Part shown: piece after piece, positions 8,581-17,600 of the stretch
How the letters are laid out: every line of letters begins with the position of its first letter
Position numbering within the stretch: the first letter of the stretch is position 1
Assembly (NCBI GenBank): GCA_009885955.1
Contig: VFJS01000028.1
Coordinates: 1-38,840 of the forward strand
Direction of reading: 5' to 3'
DNA: 38,840 nucleotides
From: Spirochaetia bacterium
Lineage (GTDB): Bacteria > Spirochaetota > UBA4802 > UBA5550
Made by a program: the position numbers and the translations under genes
Notes under the pieces: generated by a model
Databases searched by the model: none
Told to the model about the DNA's origin: nothing
What the model saw: the letters and a program-made list of their open reading frames with translations, nothing else

Positions 8581-8937
8581 TCAATTTGTAAACCATATTC
8601 TGCAGGGGCTGTTATCATAATTTTCAATTGTCAGGAGACCCTTTAATCTATCGCCCTGCAGGATCAACTGAAATATATTCTCATTTTTTATTTTTATCTC
8701 ATAAAATCCAGAATCGCAGGAGCTTACCGTTCCCCGGCCGCAGCTGATGGGGCCGCTGTAATCCAGGTAGAATTTCCTGTGGTCATTGATCCTCTCTCCC
8801 GTTACCGGAAGTCCCGATAAAAAATCGTCGAAGTCGTCTTCATTAATATTCCATGTCAGGAGTGTGTCGCCTTCCTCGACCATCAGGTCGTAATGGCTGC
8901 ACTCCGTTACATGATGGTGTATCACATATTTCATCAT
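8581..8937 (-). CDS. Stand-alone LigD-type 3'-phosphoesterase domain protein
   Basis: A 118-residue protein that resembles only the PF13298 DNA ligase D 3'-phosphoesterase domain. The signature is YVIHHHVTECSHYDLMVEEGDTLLTW near the N terminus (the conserved H and HYDL..E), followed by an RKFYLDYSGPIS strand and a GTV segment. In LigD this domain trims 3'-phosphate and ribonucleotide ends before ligation; free-standing copies exist in bacteria and archaea. The ring of His residues needed for metal binding seems present (HHH and HYD), although the later conserved residues are less clear. The stop of RNase R is 16 bp upstream, which suggests cotranscription. ATG 8937 or ATG 8934 could be used. 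Neither a ligase D polymerase domain nor Ku is nearby. Confidence 0.75.
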   Translation of the reverse strand: MMKYVIHHHVTECSHYDLMVEEGDTLLTWNINEDDFDDFLSGLPVTGERINDHRKFYLDYSGPISCGRGTVSSCDSGFYEIKIKNENIFQLILQGDRLKGLLTIENYDNSPCRIWFTN

Positions 8938-8953
8938 TGGATGAGGCCATATC

Positions 8954-11098
8954 CTATACTATGATAAAATCCATCTGCATCCTGTCTATCTTGACTTCCT
9001 GGAGCTTCACATTGATTTTCTGGCCTAACCTGAAAATTTTCCCCGTCCTCCTCCCGATTACCGAATATTCGCCGTCATATACATCATAATAATCATCCTT
9101 TAAAAGAAAGAAAGGCACCATGCCCTCCACGGGATACTCGATGAGTGAAATGAAAAAGCCCGATTTAATCATTCCGCTCACCACTGCTTTGAATGTTTTT
9201 CCTATGTGACTTTTCATAAACCTGCATGATTTCAATTTAATGAGGTCGCGCTCTGCAGTCTGCGCGATTCTTTCCAGTTCAGAACTTTTCTCACCGATCT
9301 GCACAAGCTCCTGCATGGAGTAGGGGAGGCTCTCCCCGGAGAGTATGCTTTTAATGCACCGGTGGACAACCAGGTCGGGGTACCTCCGTATGGGCGAGGT
9401 GAAATGGGTATAATTTTCAAAGCCCAGCCCGAAATGCCCCAGGGGTTCAGCGCCGTAGTAGGCCTGCATGAGTGATTTCAGCACGATGAGGTTTACCACG
9501 TGTTCATTGTCGTGGCCTTTCACCTGCCCGAGTACATCCTGTATGCTGATCCCCATGTTGGCCGATTTTTTTAATTTAAGGCCAAGGGTTTTAATGAAGG
9601 CGGTAAGGGTGGCCAGGCTCTCCTGACTGATTTTTTCATGTACCCTGAAAAGTGACGGGATCCCCGTGTCCTTCAGCTCCTCGGCAACAGCCTCGTTGGC
9701 GCTGAGCATGAATTCTTCGATTATCGTATGGCTTTTAAGCCTTGGTGAGTATTCAATGCCTTTAAATGTATCTTTTTCATATACCAGTTCCGTATCGGTA
9801 AGATTGAGATCGAGCCTCCCATTTTTCAGCCGGAGCTCCTTCAGCTTCATGGCCAGTACATGCATGCCGGTGAGCATTTTCCCCATGGCCGAAGAAGGAT
9901 CATTATCGATAGCGATGTCCGCAATTCTGTAGGTGAGCCTTTTATCCACACGGATGATGCTCCTGAAGAATTTTTTTTCAACGATATTTCCGGTGCTGTC
10001 AATGTGCATCTCTGCAGTCACCGAGAACTTCTCCTCCTTTTCTCTCAGAGAGCAGAGATTGTTAGAGAGCTTCTCATGGAGCATGGGGATAACCCTGTTC
10101 CCAAGGTAATAGCTGGTCCCCCGTTCATAGGCCTCCCTGTCAAGGTCGCCGCCCTTCCTTACATAGGCCGATACATCGGCAATATGGACATGGAGGATCC
10201 ACTTCTTTCCCGATTTTTTCAGGGACACGGCATCATCGAAGTCCTTCGCATTGTCGCCGTCTATGGTTATGGTGTAGATATCCCTCATATCCTCTCTGCC
10301 GTCAGTCTCGGCTGCAGGGAGATTCTTTTCGATATCTTCAAGTTCGGGAAAATCGGGATATTCTCCGGGAAGTGAATTCTTTATCACTATCCTGGGTATG
10401 TCCCATGATTCATCATCAATGTGGTAAAATTCATGGACGAGGCATTTCTGAACTGAACCCAGGAGGCCCTTTTCAGGCTCAAGAAGGAAGACGGTATCCT
10501 CAAGGTCTTTTCTGTCAATATTCCGGAGCTTCTTCAGTTCTGTGCAGAGCTCAAAGGTTCCGCTTACATCAACCGGCTCAAAATAAATCATGCTGCCTGT
10601 TATCCGTGAGAACCTGGCGAAGTATCTTCTCGGTTTCCCGTTGGCAAAGGCCTTGACCCTGCCGTAATATATCCCTTTGTGATAATCGTTTAAGTGGAAT
10701 ATAACCCTGTCATTGTTATGGGCATGATTGGAATCATCCTTTTTAACCGTTATTTCCACTCCCGATTCTGTCTCAATAGTGCCATGCCCGGAGGTCATTT
10801 TAATTGTGCCCGGGAATTCGAAGGAAATTACTTCAATGAAATTTTTTCTGTTTTTTTTCAGAAACCCGCCTGAAATGAGGGCATTGATAATATCATTAAT
10901 TTTAATGACATCACTCTGATGGGAATCGCTTATAGTTTTTTTCCCCTTTTTTCCGGATTTTTTATTTTTTTTAGCATGGGTCTTTTTATCTTTTCTAAAT
11001 GTATCCCCGGAAAGCAGGCTGGTTATGATCTCGGCGCGTGAAAAGGGTTTCCCAAGACCTTCAATATGAGATATTACTTTTTTTGATAGTATGGGCAT
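8954..11098 (-). CDS. rnr: Ribonuclease R (3'-5' exoribonuclease)
   Basis: A 714-residue RNase II/R-family exoribonuclease that degrades structured RNA processively from the 3' end. The N terminus has a winged helix-like region (KVISHIEGLGKPFSRAEIITSLL) and a lysine-rich insert (about 34-55), followed by cold-shock domains. The RNB catalytic domain contains the metal-binding motif TIDGDNAKDFDDAVSL (about 270-286) and the later HFTSPIRRYPDLVVHR. A C-terminal S1 domain spans about 635-714. Length is slightly shorter than E. coli RNase R but normal for other phyla. The gene begins 12 bp after the stop of the coiled-coil gene and is followed after 16 bp by the phosphoesterase gene, so it lies in the middle of an operon. 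Confidence 0.95.
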   Translation of the reverse strand: MPILSKKVISHIEGLGKPFSRAEIITSLLSGDTFRKDKKTHAKKNKKSGKKGKKTISDSHQSDVIKINDIINALISGGFLKKNRKNFIEVISFEFPGTIKMTSGHGTIETESGVEITVKKDDSNHAHNNDRVIFHLNDYHKGIYYGRVKAFANGKPRRYFARFSRITGSMIYFEPVDVSGTFELCTELKKLRNIDRKDLEDTVFLLEPEKGLLGSVQKCLVHEFYHIDDESWDIPRIVIKNSLPGEYPDFPELEDIEKNLPAAETDGREDMRDIYTITIDGDNAKDFDDAVSLKKSGKKWILHVHIADVSAYVRKGGDLDREAYERGTSYYLGNRVIPMLHEKLSNNLCSLREKEEKFSVTAEMHIDSTGNIVEKKFFRSIIRVDKRLTYRIADIAIDNDPSSAMGKMLTGMHVLAMKLKELRLKNGRLDLNLTDTELVYEKDTFKGIEYSPRLKSHTIIEEFMLSANEAVAEELKDTGIPSLFRVHEKISQESLATLTAFIKTLGLKLKKSANMGISIQDVLGQVKGHDNEHVVNLIVLKSLMQAYYGAEPLGHFGLGFENYTHFTSPIRRYPDLVVHRCIKSILSGESLPYSMQELVQIGEKSSELERIAQTAERDLIKLKSCRFMKSHIGKTFKAVVSGMIKSGFFISLIEYPVEGMVPFFLLKDDYYDVYDGEYSVIGRRTGKIFRLGQKINVKLQEVKIDRMQMDFIIV

Positions 11099-11110
11099 AT
11101 AATATTCTGC

Positions 11111-11434
11111 TTATTTTTTCGGTTCGTCAATGCGGTGCTTAACTTTTTTCTGTTTGTCCCTGGAGTTTTTAATTTTTGAAATATTTGCTTCCAGCATTTT
11201 TATATGCTCATAATATTTTTTAATTTCAATATTTTTGAGATTCATTCCGGTATTTTTTTTGTCAAGATTTTCAATTATCAGGTCGGCAAGCTTAATTTTT
11301 ATATTTTCTATTTCATACTCTATTCTTTTTATTTCAATAAACTGTTTTAGTGAATAGGTGTATTCCTCAGTTTTGCTCAATATGATTTCGCCGTATTTGA
11401 TAATCGATTCGCTGATATCTCTTGAAAATCCCAT
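11111..11434 (-). CDS. Small coiled-coil protein, unknown function
   Basis: A 107-residue charged protein rich in Lys, Glu and Ile with heptad-like spacing over most of its length (IKRIEYEIENIKIKLADLI and EHIKMLEANISKIKNSRDKQ). The strongly basic C terminus (DKQKKVKHRIDEPKK) may bind nucleic acid. GGAG lies at suitable distance before the ATG. I do not recognise a family. It is the first gene of the unit with rnr, so a role in RNA metabolism is possible but unproven. Confidence 0.6.
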   Translation of the reverse strand: MGFSRDISESIIKYGEIILSKTEEYTYSLKQFIEIKRIEYEIENIKIKLADLIIENLDKKNTGMNLKNIEIKKYYEHIKMLEANISKIKNSRDKQKKVKHRIDEPKK

Positions 11435-11543
11435 ACATTACTCCATGCTTCACTATTAATATTAAAAATGGATTCTGATTAATTTATTATAAAGCTGCCG
11501 TACCTGAACCGTCATTAACTATTAATATTTACATTGACAGGAT

Positions 11544-11572
11544 TTGTCAATAACATCTGGTTAGAATATAAA
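11544..11572 (+). promoter_or_regulatory. Sigma70-type promoter upstream of DNA glycosylase gene
   Basis: TTGTCA (11544-11549) and TATAAA (11567-11572) are separated by 17 bases. A TTGACA ten bases further upstream has no partner at proper distance. The start of transcription would be near 11579, about 84 bases before the gene. The rest of 11435-11662 is AT-rich and probably also holds the divergent promoter of the coiled-coil/rnr unit, which I could not pinpoint. Confidence 0.5.
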
Positions 11573-11662
11573 AATTTTCAATATTAGAACAGGTAGGATG
11601 CCGAATTCTTGCAGGAATGTACAGCCCGCTTTTATGGAAGATTGTACAGGCAGTAAAACACC

Positions 11663-12376
11663 ATGGTTAACCGGATTTTCGACAGGATGCTGGATTATTA
11701 CGGCCCCCAGGGCTGGTGGCCAGTCATGAATTTGAATACCGGAGAGTCCCTGTATAAAAGAGAAAGATACCGGAGCCCTGGTGAAATGTTCGAGATTGCA
11801 CTGGGCGCCATACTTGCGCAGAATGTTTCATGGAAAAATGCGGAAAAGGCCCTGTGCAGGCTCAAGGCTGAGGGCATGGTTGAGCCTGACAGGCTCTGGA
11901 GGCTGCCTGTGGGAAAGCTGTCTGAGTTTATAAAGTCTTCAGGATATTATAACCAGAAAGCGGCTAAGATAAGGAATTTTCTTGTATGGTTCCGGGCAAT
12001 GGGAAACTCCTTTGAAAAACCGGATGCCATGGAGCTTGACCTCCTGAGAAAAGAGCTCCTTTCAATCAGGGGGATAGGGCCGGAAACAGCAGATTCCATT
12101 CTTCTCTATGCCCTGTCCAGGAAGATCTTCGTAGTTGATGCCTATACCAGAAGAGTTTTTTCAAGGGCCGGCCTAATCGGATACGGGTATTCATATGAAA
12201 AGATCCAGTCCTTTTTCCATGAATATTTTAACGGGGGGATAAACGAGTACAATGAATATCACGCGCTCATTGTTGCCCATGGTAAAGAGGTTTGCAGGAA
12301 AAGCGATACACGCGGCAGATATCCAGCATGCCAATCATGCTGTATTGAGGGGCTCTGCGGCAAAAAGATGTCCTGA
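11663..12376 (+). CDS. Endonuclease III-related DNA glycosylase (HhH-GPD, 4Fe-4S)
   Basis: A 237-residue base-excision repair glycosylase. It has the helix-hairpin-helix IRGIGPETAD (135-144), followed by the catalytic Asp D159 in FVVDAYTRR. The C-terminal Cys cluster C211-x11-C223-x2-C226-x5-C232 fits a 4Fe-4S cluster, although the first spacing is longer than the C-x6-C of EndoIII. The lysine that forms a Schiff base in bifunctional endonuclease III (in GRKTA) is replaced by E141. The enzyme is therefore expected to be a monofunctional glycosylase, like the MagIII 3-methyladenine glycosylase group, not an AP lyase. The name nth should be avoided. Its own promoter is predicted at 11544-11572. 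The start at ATG 11663 lacks a strong Shine-Dalgarno. Confidence 0.85.
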   Translation: MVNRIFDRMLDYYGPQGWWPVMNLNTGESLYKRERYRSPGEMFEIALGAILAQNVSWKNAEKALCRLKAEGMVEPDRLWRLPVGKLSEFIKSSGYYNQKAAKIRNFLVWFRAMGNSFEKPDAMELDLLRKELLSIRGIGPETADSILLYALSRKIFVVDAYTRRVFSRAGLIGYGYSYEKIQSFFHEYFNGGINEYNEYHALIVAHGKEVCRKSDTRGRYPACQSCCIEGLCGKKMS

Positions 12377-12469
12377 ATTAATTTTAATTATATCAAATAT
12401 GTAGTTGACATAATCCCGATACATATCTTTGAAGATGATATATCAAATTTACTACTTGTGAAATAACAT

Positions 12470-13111
12470 ATGACATTTCCAAAAGACAGTCCTGAAACCG
12501 GGGCTTTGAAATCTAAAACCGAGAACGGCGGGTCTGACCAGACCGGCAATGAAGAGGGCGGCAACTTCCCGGCTCATGATGAAAACGAGCTGAAAGGGCT
12601 CTTCGAATCCCTTTTGTTCTTAAGCAACGACCCGGTGCCGGTTTCGACCTTTGTCAGGAATTATTCCATGGATCCCACCCACGCGAAGATAATCCTGAAT
12701 TCCCTTGTTGATGAATACGGCGAAAGAGACGGCGGCATTCTTCTGGTGGAGGTTGCCAAGGGATACCAGTTTGTCACAAACTCACGATATGCCGAGCAGC
12801 TTAAATTTGCGCTGGGTATAAAAAAGAGGGAGAAGCTGTCAAAGGGGATGCTGGAGACACTGTCCATCATATCATACAAGCAGCCCATCGTACTGGCAAG
12901 TATTGATGAAATCAGGGGAGTTTCGTCCAGGATGATGGTGGCCAACCTCATGAAAAAAAATCTTGTTAAACCTGTCGGGAGGATGGACCTTCCTGGAAGG
13001 CCCCTATCCTATGGTACAACTGATGAATTTCTAAAATACTTCGGACTGAATAAAATTACCGACCTCCCCAAGCTCTCTGAAATCAAGGAATTCTCGCTGG
13101 ACAGCGAATAA
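12470..13111 (+). CDS. scpB: Segregation and condensation protein B
   Basis: A 213-residue ScpB. The kleisin-associated protein binds ScpA and SMC to organise chromosomes. Two winged-helix domains are visible: the first around LFESLLFLSNDPVPVSTFVRNY (about 44-65), the second around LSKGMLETLSIISYKQPIVLASIDEIRGV with the conserved PGRPLSYGTTDEFLKYFGL near the end. The first 40 residues are polar and glycine-rich (disordered). scpA is not adjacent. Only four bases separate its stop from pheA, so these are cotranscribed. A TTGACA at 12405 lies upstream but lacks a convincing -10. Confidence 0.93.
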   Translation: MTFPKDSPETGALKSKTENGGSDQTGNEEGGNFPAHDENELKGLFESLLFLSNDPVPVSTFVRNYSMDPTHAKIILNSLVDEYGERDGGILLVEVAKGYQFVTNSRYAEQLKFALGIKKREKLSKGMLETLSIISYKQPIVLASIDEIRGVSSRMMVANLMKKNLVKPVGRMDLPGRPLSYGTTDEFLKYFGLNKITDLPKLSEIKEFSLDSE

Positions 13112-13115
13112 GAGA

Positions 13116-14168
13116 ATGGCAGGGGATGATATAAGAACAGACATTGACAGAAAGATCATAGACCTGATATCGGAGAGGGCAGCGCTTATCATTGACGATC
13201 TGAGGAAAAAAGGAGAGATCACCAATGCCATGCTCTTCGATGTCAGACATGAGCTCTTCACCGGCCTCGGGAAAGGTAATTACGGGCCTCTGCCCGATGA
13301 AATAATCCGTAAGATATATTCAGAGATCCTCCTGTTCGCCTTTAACTTCGTTAAGCCTCTCCGGATCGCATTCCTGGGCCCCGAGGGAACTTTTACAAGC
13401 CTGGCCCTCCGGGAATTTTTCAGCGATTCTATAAAAAAAATCCCGGAAAAGACAATCCCCGATGTCTTCCATACCGTGGAGAGCGGAGCAGCCGAATTCG
13501 GTGTTGTCCCTGTGGAGAACAGCACTGAAGGCGCAGTAACCTTTACCATGGATGAACTTATTGAAACTGATCTTAATATCGTCGCGGAAAAATTTATACG
13601 GATTTCCTACTGCCTTGTGTCAAAAAACAGGGACATGCAGAGCATAAAAAAATTGTACAGCCATCCCCAGCCGCTGGGGCAGTGCAAGGAGTGGCTCAGG
13701 AAAAATCTGCCGGATGTAGAGACGATTCATGCAGACTCAACCTCAAGGGCCGCTGAGCTTGCGTCAGGCGAGGCGGACGCGGCGGCAATATCCTCCAGCG
13801 CCGCGGCTGAACTCTACAGCCTTAACGTGCTGTCAGAGCATATTGAAGATCTGCGCCAGAACTATACAAGGTTCTTTGCGATCGGCAGGGGGCAGCCGGC
13901 CCCCACCGGGAATGACAGGACATCCATCATCTGCGCGCTGAAGGACAAGCCCGGCGCCCTCCTGAGCCTGATTACGCCCCTCTGTAATTCCGGGTTGAAC
14001 ATGACAAAGATTGAGTCAAGGCCCGATAAGAAAAAGATGTGGGAGTATAATTTTTTTATTGACTTCTATGGGCACATGAATGATAAGACAGTTAAGGAAA
14101 CCCTTGAAATAATGAAAAATGAAGCTGTCTTTTTAAAAATTCTTGGATCATACTCTGCGGGAAAATAA
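13116..14168 (+). CDS. pheA: Bifunctional chorismate mutase / prephenate dehydratase
   Basis: A 350-residue P-protein that turns chorismate into prephenate and then phenylpyruvate, the route to phenylalanine. Residues 1-85 form an AroQ-type mutase (DIRTDIDRKIIDLISERAALI). Residues about 88-265 are the dehydratase, with RIAFLGPEGTFTSLALREFF, VPVENSTEGAV and the catalytic TRF motif in NYTRFFAIG. Residues about 268-345 form an ACT domain with KPGALLSLI and the phenylalanine-binding ESRP, which indicates feedback inhibition. It follows scpB by four bases and precedes tyrA by 46 bases, a typical aromatic amino-acid block. The start ATG is preceded by AAGAGA. Confidence 0.95.
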   Translation: MAGDDIRTDIDRKIIDLISERAALIIDDLRKKGEITNAMLFDVRHELFTGLGKGNYGPLPDEIIRKIYSEILLFAFNFVKPLRIAFLGPEGTFTSLALREFFSDSIKKIPEKTIPDVFHTVESGAAEFGVVPVENSTEGAVTFTMDELIETDLNIVAEKFIRISYCLVSKNRDMQSIKKLYSHPQPLGQCKEWLRKNLPDVETIHADSTSRAAELASGEADAAAISSSAAAELYSLNVLSEHIEDLRQNYTRFFAIGRGQPAPTGNDRTSIICALKDKPGALLSLITPLCNSGLNMTKIESRPDKKKMWEYNFFIDFYGHMNDKTVKETLEIMKNEAVFLKILGSYSAGK

Positions 14169-14214
14169 AGTAATCCTTCCTTGAATCATTATAATCATAC
14201 TGTTCCGGCTTTAT

Positions 14215-15129
14215 GTGGAAAAACAGAAGCAAAATTTACAAGCCATGATATTTAACAGAATAGCAGTTATCGGCTTGGGCCTGATCAGCGGGTCTATATG
14301 CAGGGGTGTAAAAAAATATCATACAAAAACTCATATTACGGCTTACGGGAGGTCAATCGAGAAATTACAGATTGCCCTTGATGACAGGATCGTTGATGAG
14401 ATCAAATCCATGGATGAAATTGATCTGAATGGTGTTGATCTCATCATTGTCGGTACTCCGGTCATATCGTCTGTCAGACTGATACAGGATATTCTTTCAA
14501 ACCCGGGACTCGGGAGCCATACCCTGGTTATTGATGTGGGGAGTGTTAAGGGGCCGGTCATATCGGGTGTAATCCATTTAAAAAATTCTGACAGATTCAT
14601 CGGATGTCACCCGATGACAGGGTCCCATGAAACAGGGTATGAAGCCAGCAGGGATGATTTGCTGGAACATGCAGTGGTCTTTGTAACTCCATGGGAGAAA
14701 AACAGAAACAGCGATGTAATTGCAGTTGCCGGGTTCTGGGAGAGCCTGAAATCGAAGGTTAAAATCATCCCTTCACACGTGCACGACAGGGCTGTGACTT
14801 TCACCAGTCACCTCCCGCACATAATGTCATGCCTTACCGTAAAGGCACTCATTGACTATCTTGAGGAAGAAAAAGATATTACCGATATACGGCCTTTTAT
14901 CGGCAGGGGTTTCATGGATACAACAAGGGTCTCTGCCGGATCGCCGGACATGTGGATAGAGATCACGGCGATGAACAGCGGCAATATTATTCAATCGCTG
15001 AAAGATATGTCATTAAGACTGAATGAACTTGCAGAAGTTATAGATGGCGGAGCCAGGGTTGATACCCGGGATACATTACATGCAATTTTTCACGATATAA
15101 GGAGTTTTCGAGTATCGTTGAATGAATAG
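14215..15129 (+). CDS. tyrA: Prephenate dehydrogenase
   Basis: A 304-residue NAD(P)-dependent enzyme that oxidises prephenate to 4-hydroxyphenylpyruvate for tyrosine synthesis. The Rossmann fold has RIAVIGLGLISGSICRG. The substrate site motif is GCHPMTGSHETGYEAS, with the conserved catalytic His in the GCHPM segment. A second His-containing segment, TSHLPHIMS, comes later. No ACT domain follows. The start could be GTG 14215 or, better by family alignment, ATG 14245, which begins just before the Rossmann strand (IFNRIAVIG). Its end overlaps the start of cmk by eight bases, so the two are coupled. aroA, which usually lies between tyrA and cmk in related operons, is absent here. Confidence 0.93.
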   Translation: MEKQKQNLQAMIFNRIAVIGLGLISGSICRGVKKYHTKTHITAYGRSIEKLQIALDDRIVDEIKSMDEIDLNGVDLIIVGTPVISSVRLIQDILSNPGLGSHTLVIDVGSVKGPVISGVIHLKNSDRFIGCHPMTGSHETGYEASRDDLLEHAVVFVTPWEKNRNSDVIAVAGFWESLKSKVKIIPSHVHDRAVTFTSHLPHIMSCLTVKALIDYLEEEKDITDIRPFIGRGFMDTTRVSAGSPDMWIEITAMNSGNIIQSLKDMSLRLNELAEVIDGGARVDTRDTLHAIFHDIRSFRVSLNE

Positions 15130-15796
15130 GAAAATTGTCATCGCAGTTGATGGTCCTGCCGGCTCCGGGAAAAGCAGCATATCCAGGGTAGTTGCTGCTA
15201 AAAAGGATCTGAAATACATTGACTCAGGAGCCGTTTACCGGGCTATTACCTGGCATGTACTTGATTCGTACGGGAGCGTGGATGGTGATGCTGCTCATCA
15301 TAATGATCTCGGCAATATCGGAATTACTCAGGAATTCAGCCCTGACGGACAGGTAAAAACCTTTATCGGGAACAGGGATGTTTCCATGTTAATCAGGGAT
15401 GAAAAAATAGCAGCCAATATCGGAACAATAGCTGACAGCAGGGAAATACGGAACTTTGTGAATACTCTGTTAAGAGGCTGGGCTGATAAAGATTCGGTAA
15501 TAATGGACGGCCGGGATGTGGGTACCGTGATATTCCCAACGGCTGATTTAAAAATATATCTCGATGCCTCGGCTGATATAAGGGCGTTGAGAAGGATTAA
15601 AGAATATCGGGAATTGGGAAAAAATGTTGACGAAAATTCAGTGAAAAAACAGATTATACAACGTGATTCGGAAGATACATCAAGAAAGTTCGGAGCGCTT
15701 ATAAAAGCTGAAGACGCAATTTATCTTGATACCACAACTTTGACAAAAGATGAAGTTATAGATAGAATTATTGAGCTTATTACTATAAAAATATAG
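15122..15796 (+). CDS. cmk: Cytidylate kinase
   Basis: A 224-residue nucleoside monophosphate kinase that phosphorylates CMP/dCMP with ATP. The N terminus has the P-loop DGPAGSGKSSISR (9-21), then YIDSGAVYRAITW. The CMP-binding segment MDGRDVGTVIFPTADLKIYL and the lid region RRIKEYRELGKN are also seen. Length is normal. It overlaps tyrA by eight bases and is followed after 115 bp by rpsA. The cmk-rpsA pair is widely conserved and supports a housekeeping chromosomal context. Confidence 0.96.
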   Translation: MNRKIVIAVDGPAGSGKSSISRVVAAKKDLKYIDSGAVYRAITWHVLDSYGSVDGDAAHHNDLGNIGITQEFSPDGQVKTFIGNRDVSMLIRDEKIAANIGTIADSREIRNFVNTLLRGWADKDSVIMDGRDVGTVIFPTADLKIYLDASADIRALRRIKEYRELGKNVDENSVKKQIIQRDSEDTSRKFGALIKAEDAIYLDTTTLTKDEVIDRIIELITIKI

Positions 15797-15911
15797 GTAT
15801 ATGAGTTAAAATGCCGGTTTTTTATTAAAAAATAATTTATTATTATTTAAATGGAAGATTTGAATAATCAGCGTTCTGGCTGGACTAAAAAAAGTTATAA
15901 GGAAGCAGAAT

Positions 15912-17600
15912 ATGGAACCAATAATTGAAGATAACAATGACACGATAAATATGGAGCATGTTGCAGACTCTGCAATGGACGATATAGAGCCCGGCGCTAT
16001 AATTAAAGGTGAAATTGTTACAATCGATTCTGAATACGCATACATAAACGTGGGCGCAAAATCCGACGGCGGCATAGCCCTTGAAGAATTTGACGAAAAG
16101 CCCGGGATCGGTGATGTTATATATGTGATGCTCCAGAGTAAACGCCTTGTAGACGGAGTGTACCAATTTTCCAAAACTGCCGCCGATGTTGAAAAAAACT
16201 GGATACTTTTCAAGGAGTCCTATAATCAGGGGAATCTCGTTGTAAAGGGGAAAATAAAAAGTGTAATGGATAAGGGGAAAATAATTGAGTTTAACGGTAT
16301 GACCGGTTTTCTTCCATTTTCACTTTCAGCTGATCTGAAAAAGGAGGCAGAAACAGGCAGGGATATTGAATTTAAAATTAAAAGCGTAGATTTAACAAAA
16401 AGGTCGGTTATCCTATCGCGCAAAGATTACCTCGATGATGAGAACAGGGCAAACTGGGAAAGTTTTATTCAGAACTATAAGAAAGGGGATAAAATTACAG
16501 GCAGGCCTGTAAAATTTGTCGAGTTCGGGGCCTTTGTCAATATTAAGGGGATTGATGCCCTGCTGCACAGGAATGACATTTCATGGAAAAATGTCTTTAA
16601 ACAGAGAAAAATACTTAAACTTGATCAGGAGAGGGAATTCCTCATCCTCGATATAAACAATGAACAGAAGAAAGTTTCACTGGGATTGAAACAGCTTTCT
16701 GAAGATCCCTGGCTGATTATTGATGAGAAATACAAGATTGGAGACCAGGTTACCGGAAAGGTAGTTACAATTACAAATCAGGGGGCTTTTGTTGACATTG
16801 GCGACGACATAGAAGGCTTCATCAGAAACACTGATCTATCCTGGATGAAAAACAGTATCAATGCATCGAATCTCCTTGCGAAAGGGGAGGCGCTTGAGCT
16901 GATGATTATAGATTTGAATAAAGAAGAAAGAAAAATGATGCTGGGCCTCAAGCAGTTAAAGGCAAATCCCTGGGATCAGATTGGACACAGGATTCCTGTC
17001 GGTACAATCATGAAAAGAAAAATCAGAAAGATTATGAAATTCGGCATGTTTGTTGAGATGGAAGATGAGATTGACGGTTTTATTCACACCTCTGACATAT
17101 CCTGGGATGATAATATCAAGGATGTGCCTAAATCATTCAAGGTTGATGATGAAGTTGAATTCAAGGTCCTTGAAATTAACAGGGATAAAATGAGAATTTC
17201 TTGTGGAATTAAGCAGCTTACGAAATCCCCGTGGGAGGAGATACGGGACAGGTATAAGCCTAAGATGGTAGTTGATGGGACAATATCCGGAATAACCCAG
17301 TTCGGCCTTTTCATAAAACTTGAAGAGAATCTTGAAGGGCTGGCTCATATATCGGAAGTTTCCAAGGGCAGGATGGAAAATCTTGAGGAACATTTCAAAA
17401 TAGGCGAACAAATGAAGGCCCTTGTCATTGGCGTTGATGTAGAGAAGAAAAGGCTTTCTCTCAGCATAAAGGGTTATGATGCAATTTCTGAAAAAGAGGA
17501 ACTTAAGAAAATCCTTAAATCTACCGGTTCCGGTAAAGTGACGCTTGGGGATTTCGTTAATATTAAACTTGGAGATCGGATTACCAATGGGAAGAATTAA
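15912..17600 (+). CDS. rpsA: Ribosomal protein S1, six S1 domains
   Basis: A 562-residue S1 protein that helps mRNA bind the 30S subunit. Six S1-type OB folds are visible, beginning at about residues 26, 109, 193, 278, 365 and 451. Repeats 3-6 carry the typical GxFVxI..xxGxxHxSDxSW pattern (for example GAFVNIKGIDALLHRNDISW). The first two are more divergent, as in other S1 proteins. The N-terminal 24 residues are acidic. AAGGAA lies about nine bases before the ATG. The last codons overlap the start of the TPR-membrane protein by 14 bases, so the two are coupled. Confidence 0.96.
   Translation: MEPIIEDNNDTINMEHVADSAMDDIEPGAIIKGEIVTIDSEYAYINVGAKSDGGIALEEFDEKPGIGDVIYVMLQSKRLVDGVYQFSKTAADVEKNWILFKESYNQGNLVVKGKIKSVMDKGKIIEFNGMTGFLPFSLSADLKKEAETGRDIEFKIKSVDLTKRSVILSRKDYLDDENRANWESFIQNYKKGDKITGRPVKFVEFGAFVNIKGIDALLHRNDISWKNVFKQRKILKLDQEREFLILDINNEQKKVSLGLKQLSEDPWLIIDEKYKIGDQVTGKVVTITNQGAFVDIGDDIEGFIRNTDLSWMKNSINASNLLAKGEALELMIIDLNKEERKMMLGLKQLKANPWDQIGHRIPVGTIMKRKIRKIMKFGMFVEMEDEIDGFIHTSDISWDDNIKDVPKSFKVDDEVEFKVLEINRDKMRISCGIKQLTKSPWEEIRDRYKPKMVVDGTISGITQFGLFIKLEENLEGLAHISEVSKGRMENLEEHFKIGEQMKALVIGVDVEKKRLSLSIKGYDAISEKEELKKILKSTGSGKVTLGDFVNIKLGDRITNGKN

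Noticed and set aside
12405-12433. TTGACA as scpB promoter
   Set aside because: No acceptable -10 at 16-18 bases; left as a weak possibility only.
17545-17586. TTG start of the TPR gene inside rpsA
   Set aside because: ATG 17587 starts the basic N terminus directly and has GGAG upstream.
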